A stretch of 64,000 nucleotides of DNA, from assembly GCA_950295325.1 (NCBI GenBank), contig OX485809.1, positions 12,648,001-12,712,000 on the forward strand. Reading direction: 5' to 3'. Shown here one piece after another: positions 11,987 to 24,678 of the stretch (position 1 is its first letter; each line of letters opens with the position of its first letter). Made by a program: the position numbers and the translations under genes. A model generated the notes under the pieces. It ran no database searches. It was given only the letters and a program-made list of their open reading frames with translations, and was not told where the DNA came from. Source of the stretch: Polytrichum commune. Its lineage: Eukaryota; Streptophyta; Polytrichopsida; Polytrichales; Polytrichaceae.

Positions 11987-12947
11987 TGTCGCAACCCTTG
12001 CTAGCCCCCCTTGACAATCTTGCCAATTTTCAATTCTAGCAAAGGTTACGAGTGGCTAACCATTCGCATTCCGCCATGCTAATGGTTAGCTCCTCCTACC
12101 CCGGACCATATAGTTCATAGGAGGGAACCAACCCTCCTACTTTGCTTTCGGGACTCACCCCTTAATCGGTAACCCATTCCTAGATGTGGACTTCCATCCA
12201 TGGAGGTCCAATCCTATGTTGATCATCGCGTTGCCGGAGCAACACTACAACAACCCGAACCATACTAGGCAACTATGGCCTCACATTGGGCCAATGCCCA
12301 TGGAGGCCGTGTCGTTCGGCCTCGGGTGGGTGAGGCCACACCACCTCACCCATATAAGCCTCTAGGACTCTACGCGGGGCCCCTACCCCACCGTCGACCA
12401 ACCTCTTGTCTCTCCACCAAGAGTTGGGGCCAAGTAGATATTTTCCTTTAGCCGCTGGGCCTAGAAGCCCCAATCAGCTTCAGACCATCATAACTTCCTT
12501 GTATGATGTCTGATGCTAACAACCAACCACTCCATCCTCATCTACGCTTCACGTAGATACCGATGGACTACTCACTTGCCCCATTTGGGCAAGTCTTAAG
12601 GAAGTTATGCCTGTTTGAACCTTGGCAGTCCCGGGAATCACTCCCAGGCACTGCTGTCCCGGGACAGCACCCCACTCAAATGGCCATAACTCCTAGCTCA
12701 CACCTCCGATTGAGGTGATCTTGAGCATTCTAGAATCACCACGCCATGAGCTACGCATAGCTCATGGCCTCACCCTCATGCCTCCTAGTCTTTGTGGGTG
12801 GGAGGCGTTCCCAACGCCCGGGGCCCTCACCCACACTAGGATCACTTGGGCCCTCTCACCAACGGCGCCACAAGTCCCGGGTGTCACTCCGGGGTCCCCC
12901 TTGTGCCCATGGTGTTTCGGGCACTCCTCATGGAGAGGTGCGCGACA
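11987..12947 (-). mobile_element. Solo LTR of the chromovirus family (see 40021 and 47212)
   Basis: Read on the minus strand, the segment begins TGTCGCGCACC and ends GGGTTGCGACA. It is almost the same sequence as the LTRs at 40021-40995 and 47212-48208. It interrupts the gag region of the older element on the minus strand. Flanks are CCCAT on the left (11982-11986) and CCAAT on the right (12948-12952), a probable 5-bp target duplication with one change. Nothing internal remains, so it is a solo LTR. Several open frames across it are LTR sequence, not genes. Confidence 0.85.
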
Positions 12948-13015
12948 CCAATGATCATAATATAAATTTGGTGGCCTAAGCTCATTCGGTGGCCCACCTT
13001 GTGGCCTCGCTCCCC

Positions 13016-14710
13016 TCATATTGTCTCTAGCTTGTTATTGTGAATTGGACACCGGGTTGGGCATGCTAATAATCTTATCCGGTTGACGACACTCGTCTGA
13101 AGGATGGTTCCCACCACAATTACTACAACCATAACCTTGTCCCTCGGACCAACATTGACTTTGTACATGTCATCGCCCACAAAAAGGATGGAACTCCTTC
13201 CTGTCCACATTTTGACCACCTTGTCCTCTAGGAGGAGGTCCCCTATTGTTACCCTGTCCATACTTAAATTGTCCTTGACCTCTTTGGTTTTGTGGAGGTG
13301 GAACATTGTTCATTCTTTTATCCCGATTTTGTTCATTCCTACAAAATTGACGAGTGTGACCCGGTTGGACACACTGAACACACCACAATCCAGAGGCATG
13401 CCTACCCGACTCAACTGGAGAAGGAGGGCCAGATTGTTGGCTCCTAACTATCAATGACATTTGATCCGTCAGACTTTGCATTTGCTTAATCATGGCCTCT
13501 ACAAATCCCAATTGACTAACTCCTAATCACTTCTCCACTTCCTCTAGATGAGGATCCACTCAAAGAGCCGGTAATGCTAAAAGTGGTGCCGGTTCCCTAA
13601 CCGCCAAGGGACGTGGACCCGAGTCAATGAGAGCATATGGAGTTTGACTCCCATACTTACCTTGTTCTCCCTCCACCATTCGCGGACGAATAGGGATGAA
13701 TTGAGGAATTATTTTATCCTCCCATCTCCACAATCTCTCATGATCTCTATCCAAATTCTTCATTTCTCTAGCCGCTCTCTTGGCATCCGCCAAGGTTTAA
13801 GAACTCCTCTCAAGAACACCTCTAATTGTTCCCGACTCAAAAAAACCTTGAATGAATAATTGTTTTAGTGTGTCATCATTGAGCATGGTGCCCACAAACC
13901 GTGTATACACTAAATCAAACCTCCTAATGTAAGCCGAAATTTCTTCTTCCCTTCTTTGCTTCAATGAAGCCAATGCTCTCAAAGCCGTGCTTTGGCCAAC
14001 CTCTGGTCTAAATTCGTTGAGAAACTCCCTTTGCAATTGCTCCCAGTCTCTAAAATGTCCCTCAGCATGGTCTCTATACCACTCGTAAGCCTCACCCTCT
14101 AAGGTGGTAGGGAACCAAACCAACCAATATCCCTGATTAGTCACAAGGGAACTAGCCAACCTCTCAATTTACCTCTCCATGTGCCTAGATGGATCCTCAT
14201 TTTTAGTTCCATAAAACTTAGGGAGGTAGGATGGCATGTCCACCGCCGCTAAGCCTTGTGGAACCACAATTGGCAGATCCCTCGGCCTAACCAATGGATC
14301 AATGGGCTCCACCGGAGGTATGGGCCCGTCTCCATCTCCCTGTTGTGACATGTTGACTGGTAGATCCCCTCCTATGTCCCTATCAATTTCTATCGAAATG
14401 CCTTCCCTGGATGTATCAGTCTCTGATGATATCTCGACACCCAACTTAGAAAAATATCCTCGTCCTCAAACTGAACCTCTTCCTCTATTATTCCTAATAA
14501 TGGACTAACACTAGGCTCCACATTCAAGTAGCTTTCTAATCTAACTCCAACTTCTTCCACAACCTCAGTAATCTTAGATGATTTCTTTCTACATGTAAAT
14601 TTATCTACTTTTAATTCCAACTTTAGTTTTTTGGAATCGAGTTTTACCTTGCATTTCCTAAGGAATCGATCAACCCTCACTTGACCACACATACCCCTCA
14701 CTACCTTCAC
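13016..14710 (-). pseudogene. Ty3/gypsy gag with CCHC zinc knuckle, broken
   Basis: Gag packages the element RNA into particles. On the minus strand, leftwards from 14710, frames 14710-14390, 14444-14169, 14159-13797, 13793-13560 and 13511-13170 succeed one another, with stops and shifts between them. The capsid-like part near 14100-13800 has WLVWFPTTLEGEAYEWYRDH and then REFLNEFRPE. The frame ending near 13170 carries CVQCVQPGHTRQFC, a C-x2-C-x4-H-x4-C RNA-binding knuckle. The region is typical of plant Ty3/gypsy gag but cannot make one protein. The solo LTR at 11987-12947 separates it from the rest of the element. Confidence 0.8.
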
Positions 14711-15526
14711 TCATTAATATTTTCACTTTTCTTGATGTAATTTAAAATTGAGGAGGTGAGGAAAAGAACCTGCAGGCCCACTTAAATGAAAAATTCCAAA
14801 CAGGGGATAGGCATGTTCATGCCAATTTTTGTTTGGACTAGAGCATCACCTCTAAAACCCTTCCTCCAACTGACACTCACCACAATACCAATTGTGAGGG
14901 GCTGACCTTCGTCATGTACTATGTTGAGGACCGAGGCTTCACCCTCTTGTCCTCACACAATAACACAACTAGAGAATTATCCTTTCCAATGGATAACAAC
15001 AACAACAGTTATAAAAATATTTCCTTAATTAATTTAATAAATTTATTTTGAAGAATGTCATACCTTAAGCAATTCGTCCTTCCCTGGACGTTAGCACTCA
15101 CCCTTGACTCGATGTGGGTTCGATCCCAACACCTATTCCTAACAATTATAGTTTAAGCATCAATTCAAATCCCTTAATTGGACACTCATCCCAAGGTGAA
15201 CATCAAAGTATACTCATCCTAAAATTAATTATCCCTCTGAGATTTTAGTGAGCTAAGTGCGCATCCTATTAGTGTAAGATTCTTATGTCATTCCCAAAAA
15301 AGTTGGGGACATACCTTAGCCGTGCTCCCTCCTCAAAACCAAATGCATAATTGAAAACGCAATTCATTCCAAGGAAATAATTGAAATGCAACTAATCTAA
15401 TCAAACTCAAAATTCAAAACCGATGTGAACACTTACCAACCACCAAGTGCTCATTCCTCTCTCACAAGGTCGTGTTTCCAAGTCGTTTCTAATTGCCTCC
15501 AAGTCTTGTCTCCTAATTCCGCTTCA
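14711..15526 (-). other. Untranslated leader of the Ty3/gypsy element
   Basis: The stretch between the gag start region and the primer site has no usable frame. By position it is the 5' leader of the minus-strand element, where packaging and dimer signals would lie. Nothing specific is recognised. Confidence 0.45.
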
Positions 15527-15544
15527 CTCCCAGCGGACGCACCA
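15527..15544 (-). other. Primer-binding site, tRNA-Arg type, degenerate
   Basis: The minus strand reads TGGTGCGTCCGCTGGGAG starting four bases inside the 5' LTR. It agrees at 13-14 of 18 positions with a primer site for plant tRNA-Arg(ACG), TGGCGACTCCGCTGGGGA (recalled from memory). Its position beside the LTR and upstream of gag fits the role of primer site for first-strand DNA synthesis. Confidence 0.55.
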
Positions 15545-15548
15545 TTTA

Positions 15549-16122
15549 TGTGAGGCCAAACCACCCACCCTCCCCTCTCAATACAACATGCTCATGTGCC
15601 CACACACACGTGTGCACCCACACGTGCAAGATGGAAAAGCGCGAAGGAAGAGAGAGTGAATAGGAACACAAGTGAGTGAAGAAAGTGAGAGAAATGAATA
15701 TATAGGGGAAGGGAAGGGGTGAGCACCCCTCAAAGCTCAAGATAAGCCTCTCGATCCTCTCCTACTTCGTAGGCTCTTATCCTATCCGCCAAGTAAGCCC
15801 CTCGATCCTCGCCTACTTCGTATGCTCTTATCCTATCCGCTAAGCCTTCAACTCCTAAACCAACAAGATGGATCCCAATTCAAATATTTAAACTCAAGGA
15901 GCTCCCCTTGGTCCACCACATGCTACACTCACCTAACCAAAGAACTTCCTTCATGCCGCTAAGCTTCTATTAACTACACCACATAAGCCTAAGGCCTAAA
16001 CATAACTTCACACCAAGCCTCACTCTTTTTATATTTTTGAGAATAATTATAAAACATCAAAATGTAACTCCTAATGGTTTCAAAGGGTTAATAACACATG
16101 TGGGCACCATTTTGGGCTCACA
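15549..16122 (-). mobile_element. Right (5') LTR of the minus-strand Ty3/gypsy element
   Basis: The 574-base LTR has TGTGAGGCC at 15549 and GGGCTCACA at 16122, the same near-palindromic ends as LTRs X and Y. On the minus strand a TATAAAAAG box lies at about 16025-16036, near the transcription-start side. The same AT box is kept near the ends of the other two LTRs. The primer site next to 15549 and gag further left make this the 5' LTR. The flank GGTTT after 16122 does not match the left flank of LTR X. Confidence 0.75.
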
Positions 16123-17649
16123 GGTTTGGACACAAAGGTTAGGTCATGTCAAATAAGTAATAACTCATCCTATGAGTTATGTCAATTTTGACAATGCATT
16201 GTGACACAAGTAGAATTTGTGGGGAACTCGATTTTGAAACAACCCCATGTTTTGGACTAGGTAATGTGGTGCAACTTGTGTCCTTAATTGGTGACATTGC
16301 AAAAACAAAGTCTATTCGTGTAACCTAATGGCATTGAGGCCTATTTCAAAGGATTTATAGGTTTACTACATGTTCCTAGATGCTAAATTGCCCAAAGCTC
16401 CTCGTGGTTGTAGTTCCGCAACCATTGTTATGGAGTTGTGTGTGTAGTGGTTGATCTACATGTAAATTTGAAGAGGGCATCTATAGAATCAATCAATCTT
16501 GCTCAACCCTAACTTACTCTCATCAATAGCTAGGGACTTGTAGAATGTACACACTAGCAAAAATGTACATGTAATTCCAATGGGGAAAACAAAATTTGAA
16601 GGAAATTACAAAATATTGCAAAATATGTTTCCTAATCCTTTGATGTCCAAAGAGTTTCCATGGGACTTTGGATTTTCTCCATTGATTTGTACCTATGCAA
16701 TGGTTTTTTTAGACAATTTTCATGATTCTTGAAACTAAAATCATTAATTGTTGATTCCTATGTTCCACAAGTGTGAATACAATTTCAAGATATTTTCAAC
16801 CCATATGGATATTTCTCCTAAGTTATTTCCAATAATTTTCCGCATATGGATGTTTTCATAGGTTATTTCAAAAAATTCTCATCTATAGGAATTTCAAAAA
16901 TATATCCCTCGTGTTGAAGATCATCGTTTGTGTCCACAAAGCCTTGGACCTTCAACCCTTGAAGAATGTAGGGATTTCATTGTAGAACATATATACGCAA
17001 ATTTTGCAAGCCTCGTGAATACCTCATATCATTATTTTTAAATTTATGGGTTTGAAGCTAGTGTGAATAATTTTGTTGGAGCCTTGTACAAAGCCAATGC
17101 TAACTGCAATATTAAGGATCTACATTCGAAAATCAAGTCTTAGGAAGTGTTTGAGTGAATATTCACTTGAAGGGAGGTATCCCTTCATTGTCATACAACC
17201 ATAAAAGTTTAGGGTAATAATCTAGATCAACTGTACAAAATGCACGCAAATCCACGTCACCATCCACGTATTTTAATGATGAATAGTAGTTGAAACCCGA
17301 TGTAAGCTTTCTTAACCTTTATTTATTTATTAATATCATCATTATCCTCATTAATGACTTGAAGTAGCTCCAAGAAGCTCCAACAGAAGGTAGGCATGCC
17401 CAAATCGAACATAAAAATAACTTGGACACCTATATTAAAATGATATGCAAGAGGTCCACATCTAAGAACATACATAAAAAAAAAAGACATGTGTCTAAAA
17501 AGGATTGGATCACTAGCTCAAAATATGCTGACCATTCTAAGTTCAACAATCAACACAATTGTGGGTTAAACTACATGACAATGAATAGAAATATGAGTAG
17601 AAAAATCTTCACTTTGACAATGAACAAGATAGATTAGACTTGATTACAT
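16123..17649. other. AT-rich non-coding stretch
   Basis: No frame above 71 residues, no repeat shared with the rest of the window, and no RNA gene was recognised. The sequence has the look of old, decayed intergenic DNA. Confidence 0.4.
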
Positions 17650-18152
17650 TCAATCGCACTTAATTAGTTTAAATGCATATGAAAACTTTGTGAAAGCAGA
17701 AGGTGTTAACTAGACTATAATATTTAACATATTAAAAATAAATCACTCATTTTAGTTTCATTTTAGAATGACAAAGATCCTTTCAATGGTAAGTCACAAA
17801 AATTATAACCTCGGTGTGCTAATGAGGGTTTTGTAATATTTTCGGCTTCCAAGTTAAGTACATGATTCATTGGCGGTTCCACTTTGAAAATGGAATCCCA
17901 GTCAATTGCTTATTTACTCAATGAAAGTGAACATATATATTGGATTTTGAACCTTGAAGGTGAAGTGCACTCAGTTTGGGATTTGTGGATAAGTGACCTT
18001 AAAAAAAAATGCAAGGACAATGATTTTTTCAAAGTCGGGCGGGCGGGCAACAGTTCTCGGTCGGGTCCAAAAAAATTGGATTTTCTAGATAGGTGGCCGC
18101 CCCTGCCCGAATCTACCTCCCCTGAAAAGTTCATGGGGGGAACTTAACGTCC
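17650..18152 (+). repeat. Dispersed repeat family M, copy 2
   Basis: An AT-rich head (CTTAATTAGTTTAAATGCAT) is followed by TTTCAATGGTAAGTCACA, AATCCCAGTCAATTGCTTA and GAAGTGCACTCA. The tail is GC-rich (GTCGGGCGGGCGGGCAACAG, then GGTGGCCGCCCCTGCCCGAA). The same order occurs at 28585-29106, and inverted at 33700-33217. Small frames inside (87 and 74 residues) are not genes. The family has no visible terminal inverted repeats and its type is unknown. Confidence 0.75.
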
Positions 18153-20589
18153 TCCAACCCTAAGGTCGAAATCTATTGTATATGTTGAATTCATAGCTGG
18201 ACTGAGGTGCTTGATGTATTTGATTATTGATGATTATCAATGGGAAATCATTCTAAACACTAGGATTTAGGAATGGTGAGAGTCAGTTGGAATCTCCAGG
18301 ACCTTCCTGTGCATGTCGATGGTGTTGACTACAAGATGGTTCTAAAATTTCAAATCTTTCTCCCACACAAAGGTGAGATTTTGAGGAGTGTGTTTAACAA
18401 GCTTTTTTAAGCTTATAGAGTCATTGCAGGTAAATGCAAGAGAGTCTGACATTGTCATCTCCATTACAGGGTGATGTTGTTAACATTCGACAAGCAGCAG
18501 GATTGCTCTTAAAGAATAATTTGAAGAGCAATTATCACTTAGTTCAACCTTCTCATCTACAATACATTAAGGCATAATTCTTGTCATGCCTTGGGGCCTC
18601 AAATCATCGCGTGTGAACAACTGTTGGTACTATAGTGAGTGTGGTGGTGCAACAAGGTGGTTTTCAAGCTTGGCCATAGATCCTCCATGCACTAGTCCAA
18701 TGCCTAGATAGGAATGACTACAACCATATGGAGGGTACCCTGGGTGTTCTTTTCAAGGTGTGACATTGGCATGTGCATTCATAATACTCTTAAGATCAAA
18801 TTTAATTCATATCCAATCATCTTTCTGTTTGGGAATATTTTGTTTCCCTTTCATACTCCCCCATAGATCATGTAAACCTTATCAAATCCTCACTGATTCA
18901 TATACAGGGATTGGAATATTCAACTTATGGATTTTGATGTCTTGTCAATTGTAATTCAATTACTTTCCTGGAAACCTCTTTCTCGTTTCTAGCAAGTTTC
19001 TGCTAAAAACAATCACTTAGCATAGTTTTAGCGGCGGTGCTATCAGAAATTGAACTGATGAGGCATGTATCATAATGATTTTCCATCGCTTCAATTAGTG
19101 TGAACGTAATTTAGTGTCTTATTTCTCTGCTGTAAATCTAAATTTGTCTGTGATAAAAAATTTAAACTCTTTGATTTGAGATTTTATTCAGAGAAGGTAA
19201 GAACGCAAAGGAGTATTTTTTTTTTCTTGTTATCTCAAGTATGAGCTGTGGTTGTTCACATGAATTGGGAGTTTTGAGAGCTCAATGTTGTTGATATTTG
19301 AAGTTGGAAGTACGTGAAATGTTGGACTCATATATCCTAGGAGTTCCTAACTACCCCATCAATATTTTCCTCCCTAGCTTACTCCAGACATTTGGTCAAG
19401 ACCAACTGTGGCACATAAAACTTTCACCCAATAAACACCAAACTTCATCCAATATACACCAAATTGCACCCAGTAGGCAATACATTGCAAAGTGCATCAC
19501 TTCCATACCCAAACATGAACCGAACACCACCCAACAACAACCCTAAGGCACCCAATACAACCCGAATGGCAACCCATTCAAACTTGACAACACCCCATAC
19601 TAACCGTTGTTACACCCCATGTAAACCAAACTATAACCTGAGCAAACCGGAGGGCATCCCACACCAACTAAACAACCCAACCCATGCCACCCACTATGGT
19701 AAAATGGGCAAAGGGTATGCCTCACCCTAACAAATTTGATTATAACCCATATAATACCCAATGAGTTTGAAACAACAATTTCAGGAACACCACCCGGCTT
19801 TCGACTAGGCCATCAAGAGTGCACTGACTAATTGCTACCACCACTCACCGGTGACCATTTCCACTATGAAACCGCAACCCTGCAGGGTTGATTAGGACAT
19901 GTTTTCTTCTAATGCTACTAGGAAAGATGGATTAAGGGGACACTAGAATAACACTGAAATGACACCATTGTAACTAATCTAACATGTGTCAAATTCCATG
20001 TGGGGGTAACCTTGGCCATGTCGAAATTGTGTCATCTTGAACGTGGTCTATTACTAGGAGGTCGATTGTAGGCCCCTACAAACCAAAAGGTACCGAACTA
20101 GATGAGGTTTACATCAACATTAGACCGCATTAAGTACCAAGACTAGGTGAGGTAAATCTAGTTGGTAAATTTATCACTATATTCGTTAATTCGGGACTTT
20201 TTCGGCATTTTGAGACAGTTACAAATATAAGAACATGGATAAAATCACACATATTTTGGAGAATGTTGTAAGATGCAAATACTTTGAAGCGGGTGTTCAT
20301 ATCAAGAACCCAATTAAGAACTCATATCAAGATGGTTTAGGTAGGACGACCCAAACATTAGACCATGTTGTTGTGGTCCATATATTAATTTGAGACAAGA
20401 GAAAGTCTAAAATTAACGAATATAGTGAGGTAAGCCTCAAATTAACAAATTGTAAAAGCTCGAGTGAGGTAAGCAGCCTACCTTGCTCTGCAACTAGGGA
20501 AAACCGTCCAATCCCAACTAACCAAGCGTCCACGTGAAGAGACACCGAAATGTGATGCTTAGTTACAAAGCTAGGATTGAAATGTGGTA
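18153..20589. other. Non-coding stretch
   Basis: No gene is recognised. A CA-rich segment at about 19400-19740 (ACCCAACAACAACCC type) holds frames open by composition. Around 20180-20430 the phrases TCACTATATTCGTTAATTCG and TTAACGAATATAGTGAGG form a spaced inverted repeat about 235 bases apart, perhaps the remains of a small transposon. Confidence 0.4.
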
Positions 20590-20760
20590 CCGCCTATTGT
20601 TTCCAAGTCCAATTGGTTACATGTTGACACCTTCCAGTTTTTCTTTATTAGTTGAAGTATATTCCATAGATTCCTCTAAAATGGTTGGTAATTTTCCTGA
20701 AGTCTTGAACTTCAATCGGTTATTTCTCAAACTCAATTGGTTCCTTGTTCATTGGCCTGT
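20590..20760 (+). repeat. Dispersed repeat, copy 2 of the 4146-4290 family
   Basis: Same orientation and phrase order as 4146-4290 (GGTTACATGTTGACA, ATAGATTC, GGTAATTTTCCTG, CAGTCTTGAACTT-like, GGTTATTTCTCAAACTCAA), with point changes and a small insertion after ATAGATTC. Function unknown. Confidence 0.6.
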
Positions 20761-20908
20761 ATCATGTGATAATCGATCCCGTCACTTGTATCCAAGTTTG
20801 GGCCCCTTTGAGAAACCATGGATGTGACCCTCAACCGCCAATGTTCTTCCTGAGGGTTGTGTTCCTATTGCAGGTAAGCACTAACTTTGACACCTTTCTT
20901 GGATGCCC

Positions 20909-21459
20909 GGGGGGTGGACTCTTCATACCATGTACAAACTAACGTGAGTGTAGAAAGGGGTATAATTTGAGGCATTGGCCGTACACAATATACATAAAGG
21001 AGAGGTATAATTTTTCTCTAGTATGTGCACCTTTTTAAAAGCCTAGATCAAGAATCTTGAAGTAAAGGTAGATGTAAAAAAGGCCCCCTAAGGTTTAGAT
21101 GTGCTAGTTTCGTCCAATTCACTTTATTTCACCAAAATGTCGTGTGTTTGAGGGTAAGATTATTATGAGTTATATCTTATGGAAGAAAAAAAATGTTCAA
21201 TGGCTTTCTTATTGGAAAGTGAAAGTGGACTATATATGTAAGAAAGGCCTATTTATCTCATGATTTATGTTGTGTTTATGTAGTGTAGGCATTTATCACA
21301 TTATATTGAAAAGCTTAGTATAAATATATGAGTCCATTTTCTAGCCTAGTGTTAGTATGTGTACATTTATTTTTTTGTATGAATTTCTTGTATATAGGGG
21401 GTTTTATTTCATCGTCACCCACGCATGTCATTTAGGATTCCAATGAAGAGTGAAACCCC
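20909..21459. mobile_element. MITE family G, copy 1 (TIR GGGGGTGGACTCTTCAT)
   Basis: The left end reads GGGGGGTGGACTCTTCATAC. The right end reads CAATGAAGAGTGAAACCCC, a degenerate inverted copy. The interior is the reverse complement of the interior of 24161-24678 (for example TTTTCTAGCCTAGTGTTAGTA against TACTAACGGTAGGCTAGAAAA). There is no coding capacity, so this is a non-autonomous DNA transposon. Confidence 0.75.
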
Positions 21460-21712
21460 AGCCTCAATGTGTGTTTACACACAACTTGAAAGATTAGTTG
21501 ATGGTTGTAGTTTGCTTTCTTTGTTTGCTTCTATTTTTGAGGGATAAGGAAAGAAATGGTGCATTGATGACAACCACAACCACAACTACTCTTAATTACT
21601 TGGCCCAACTACTACGATACAAGACGTAGTTTCAGTGTGGTCTAGACCTAAGTATAGACGTCCCATAACACATTCAAGTATCGATTGCTTCAACAACCCT
21701 TTAATCTTACAG

Positions 21713-21832
21713 TTCTCTCCCGCTTAAGTATGCACCTATTTAAGTGCGCAAATTTTTGGACAAAAATTAAGGGTTCATACTTTATCGTTTGAACATGTCA
21801 TGCAGAGTCATTTGCCGCGAATGCATGATTTT
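21713..21832 (-). mobile_element. Truncated copy of the MITE at 32610-32940
   Basis: CTCCCGCTTAAGTATGCACC, then GTGCGCAAATTTTTGGACAA and GGTTCATACTTTATCGTTTG are the reverse complement of the right half of the 32.6-kb MITE. Only one terminus is present. Confidence 0.7.
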
Positions 21833-21889
21833 TTTGTGCTTGATATTAACTATTAGTTTGTTGACGTTTCGCCGAAACATTTCAAACTA

Positions 21890-22395
21890 ATTCAACTGTT
21901 AGTTAATTAGTTGCCTTTGGTAACTATAGTTGTGCATGATATGACGTACCAAAAAATCTAGGTAACTATAGTTGTTCTAAATTCGGTCTACCAAAACATC
22001 TACTCAACTATAGTTATATCTAGTTAACTAAAGTTGAGTGCAACTTGTTCATGCAAATTTGTTGTAGTGTCACTAGTGTGTTATTTGTGTTGGTCGTGTA
22101 ATGGAGGTTGTTTTGAAACCCAACACTATGAGTAATCGTATAAAGGTGTTCTTGATGATCCTCGGTGGCCCGAGCATATTAAAGACCCTCAATTGAAGCA
22201 AATCACAAGGCGAGCTTCTTCGAATACATAATAATACTTGGAATTGTTTTAGTTATTTATAGTTGTTCTTGAATCTGATCTTAAAACTTTCTAATTAACT
22301 ACAGTTGTTCTTCAAATTGGTTTTAAAAATTTCTAGTTAACTATAGTTGTTTCCGAAAATGTATTAAAAAAAAATAGTTAACTATAGTTATTTTT
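21890..22395. repeat. Dispersed short repeat AACTATAGTT, about eight copies
   Basis: The phrase (T)AACTATAGTTGTTC and close variants recur near 21918, 21963, 22009, 22024, 22258, 22304, 22341 and 22380. Spacing in the last four is about 40-45 bases. The core is palindromic (AACTATAGTT). The phrases between them (TTCTTGAATCTGATCTTAAAA and relatives) are also alike, so this is an old, loose minisatellite. Confidence 0.6.
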
Positions 22396-24160
22396 GTAGT
22401 TGTCCAAGGTCTGAAACTTGTCACTTGAACCCATACATGAACTGTGATGTCGAGAGCGGTAGGTGAAGCTCTTGACCCATATTTGGGTGATTGGGTGAGG
22501 TCCTGGGGCTCCCATAGAGCTTGGAGCCATAGCGGCAACGGGATCGCCATCATCTGGTTGAAGGAAACACAGGGCCAGCGAGAGAGACGACTCTTTTACA
22601 AAGAGGAGAGGGGTGACTCCCAGGTGCCTATTCCAGGTCCCAAATCATGGCCACTACACTAAATAATTGTATTTAGTGTCATATGGTATTTTATAGTCAT
22701 CTAATGACAACTTCTTCCGAATACGTTTACCAGTTACTGTCATGGATGATTGACATTTGGATGAAATCCATGCCAATTCTTGAAACATGTCTAGTATATT
22801 CTACATCTTAATTTTTTTTTCATGAAATATTGTCATATATGATTGGAAATTGGATGAATAGTCACTCAATAAGTGATAGTAATTGCAACATTTTAAATCT
22901 ATAATGTCCATAAAATTTACAAGGAATGACAAATAAAGTTAGGTTTACATTTAGTATTGGTGACACTACACGGGCGGTGTACATTTAATACACATGACAT
23001 TACACATGCGGTTTACGATTAGTATTGCGCAAGACAAATAGAATTGGTGACATTAAAGAAAATATTTAGTGTACTTATATACTTACACAACCATGGAACA
23101 TGGCATCTACACTAAATAGTCCTTATACTATATGCCACACTAATTATTTTAGAGCCCACATTAATTTTCAACCCTCGCTATGTTTCTATTAAAAAAATAG
23201 CTTGACGCACATTTATTGTTTTCTAAAAAATTCAATATGATTGATTATTTTACTTTGCACCATTTTTTCCCTATAACTAATACTCAATGTGTTGGTCATA
23301 AATGTCTATGAAGACGCAAAGGAAGACCCAAGATCCTGGACCCAGGTTGGTCCATCTTGACTAGGAAATTAGTGTAGCCCAAGCTAATAATTTCCATGCT
23401 CATTTTCCGCTCATACTAATAGGACTATTTAGTGTGCCTGTTTAATCAAGGGCACAACCTAAGGTGAAAATGCAATTTGGCAACTCCATCATAGCATATA
23501 CTAAAATTAGACATAATAAATGGCAACAAGGACCCTGAATTAGTCTAGAGGAAACCGGTTAAAATAAGTTAACCACAAATATGGGCTTTGGATTTTTTTT
23601 TCTATGCCTCCTTTACCTTAGTAATGAGTGGGAAGCTCAAAAGAGAAGGGTGGCTAGCCCTGAGCTAGCTACACAAGTGTTTAAAATTGAGCGATCCTAT
23701 TAATGCTGTAGTTTACATATTTTGAGGCAAATCATTACAATGTGTGGGTCAAGTTGAGATGTTGAATTTTTATTGAAATATGTAGGTTTTTACTATTGGG
23801 CATGGTAGAAAATTCTAAGCGGTTTGCCTAGTTCTTGAGAGTTACAAACTTGGATTTTAACATGCCCATTCCAAGTCTTCTTAGGGTTAGTTTCCATGTA
23901 GGCTAATCACACACCATATTTTAATAAATGTTGTTCTTCTCTCTAACATGAGGCAATACCTTGGTTTGTAAGGTTGACCAATGAACAAACACTCATAATT
24001 TATGCTAGTATCTTCTCTTCTTTGCTTATTCACCTATGCTTCCAACAGTTGGAACCCCATTATAGATAATCCATCATAATTTCATAGATCATATGTATAG
24101 AGGTCACATCATTGGAAGTTGACTACATTGATATGTGCAGTTAGGTGGCTTTCACGCCTT
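22396..24160. other. Non-coding stretch with MITE remnants
   Basis: No gene is seen. CACTACACTAAAT at about 22651 faces ATTTAGTGT 13 bases later, and related phrases recur near 23107, 28035, 32326 and 43705. This suggests a dispersed small element whose borders I cannot set. Confidence 0.4.
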
Positions 24161-24678
24161 GGGGGTGGACTCTTCATTAGAAGCCTAAATGATGTGCGTG
24201 GGTGACTATGAAATAAAAACCCATGCATATGAGAATTTTATATACAAAAACAAACGTTTACGTACTAACGGTAGGCTAGAAAATGGGTTCATGTATTTAT
24301 ACTAAGTTTTTTAGTTTAATGTGACAAATGCCTCCAATACATGCACATAATACAAATATCATGAAATAAATAGGCCTTGAATTTACATACAAGTCATTGG
24401 GAATGATTACCACATGACAACAATGGATGAAAATGGTAGATTGGATGGTACTAGCACATCAACTGTCAAAACAAATTCCAAACATGGGCCCCTTTTATAC
24501 ATCTACCTGAAGTCCAAAATTCTTGATAGCCTTTTTTATTTTTATTTTTAAATATTAAAGTGCACACTAGAGGGGTAAAAAAACCTCTTTATGATGTAAA
24601 TATGTATACTTATGCCTCAAATAATATCCCTTTCTACACTAACATTGGTTTGTATGTGGTATGGAGAGTCCACCCCCC
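24161..24678. mobile_element. MITE family G, copy 2
   Basis: The left end is GGGGGTGGACTCTTCATTAG and the right end ATGGAGAGTCCACCCCCC, giving terminal inverted repeats of about 17 bases. The interior matches 20909-21459 in reverse complement. There is no open frame of note. This copy has better ends than copy 1 and defines the family. Confidence 0.8.

Noticed and set aside
12273-13019. Several frames of 66-85 residues
   Set aside because: They lie in the solo LTR and recur in the LTRs at 40.0 and 47.2 kb; they are LTR sequence, not genes.
19464-19730. 88-residue CA-rich frame
   Set aside because: Asparagine/proline/threonine-rich low complexity with no start context and no partner exon.
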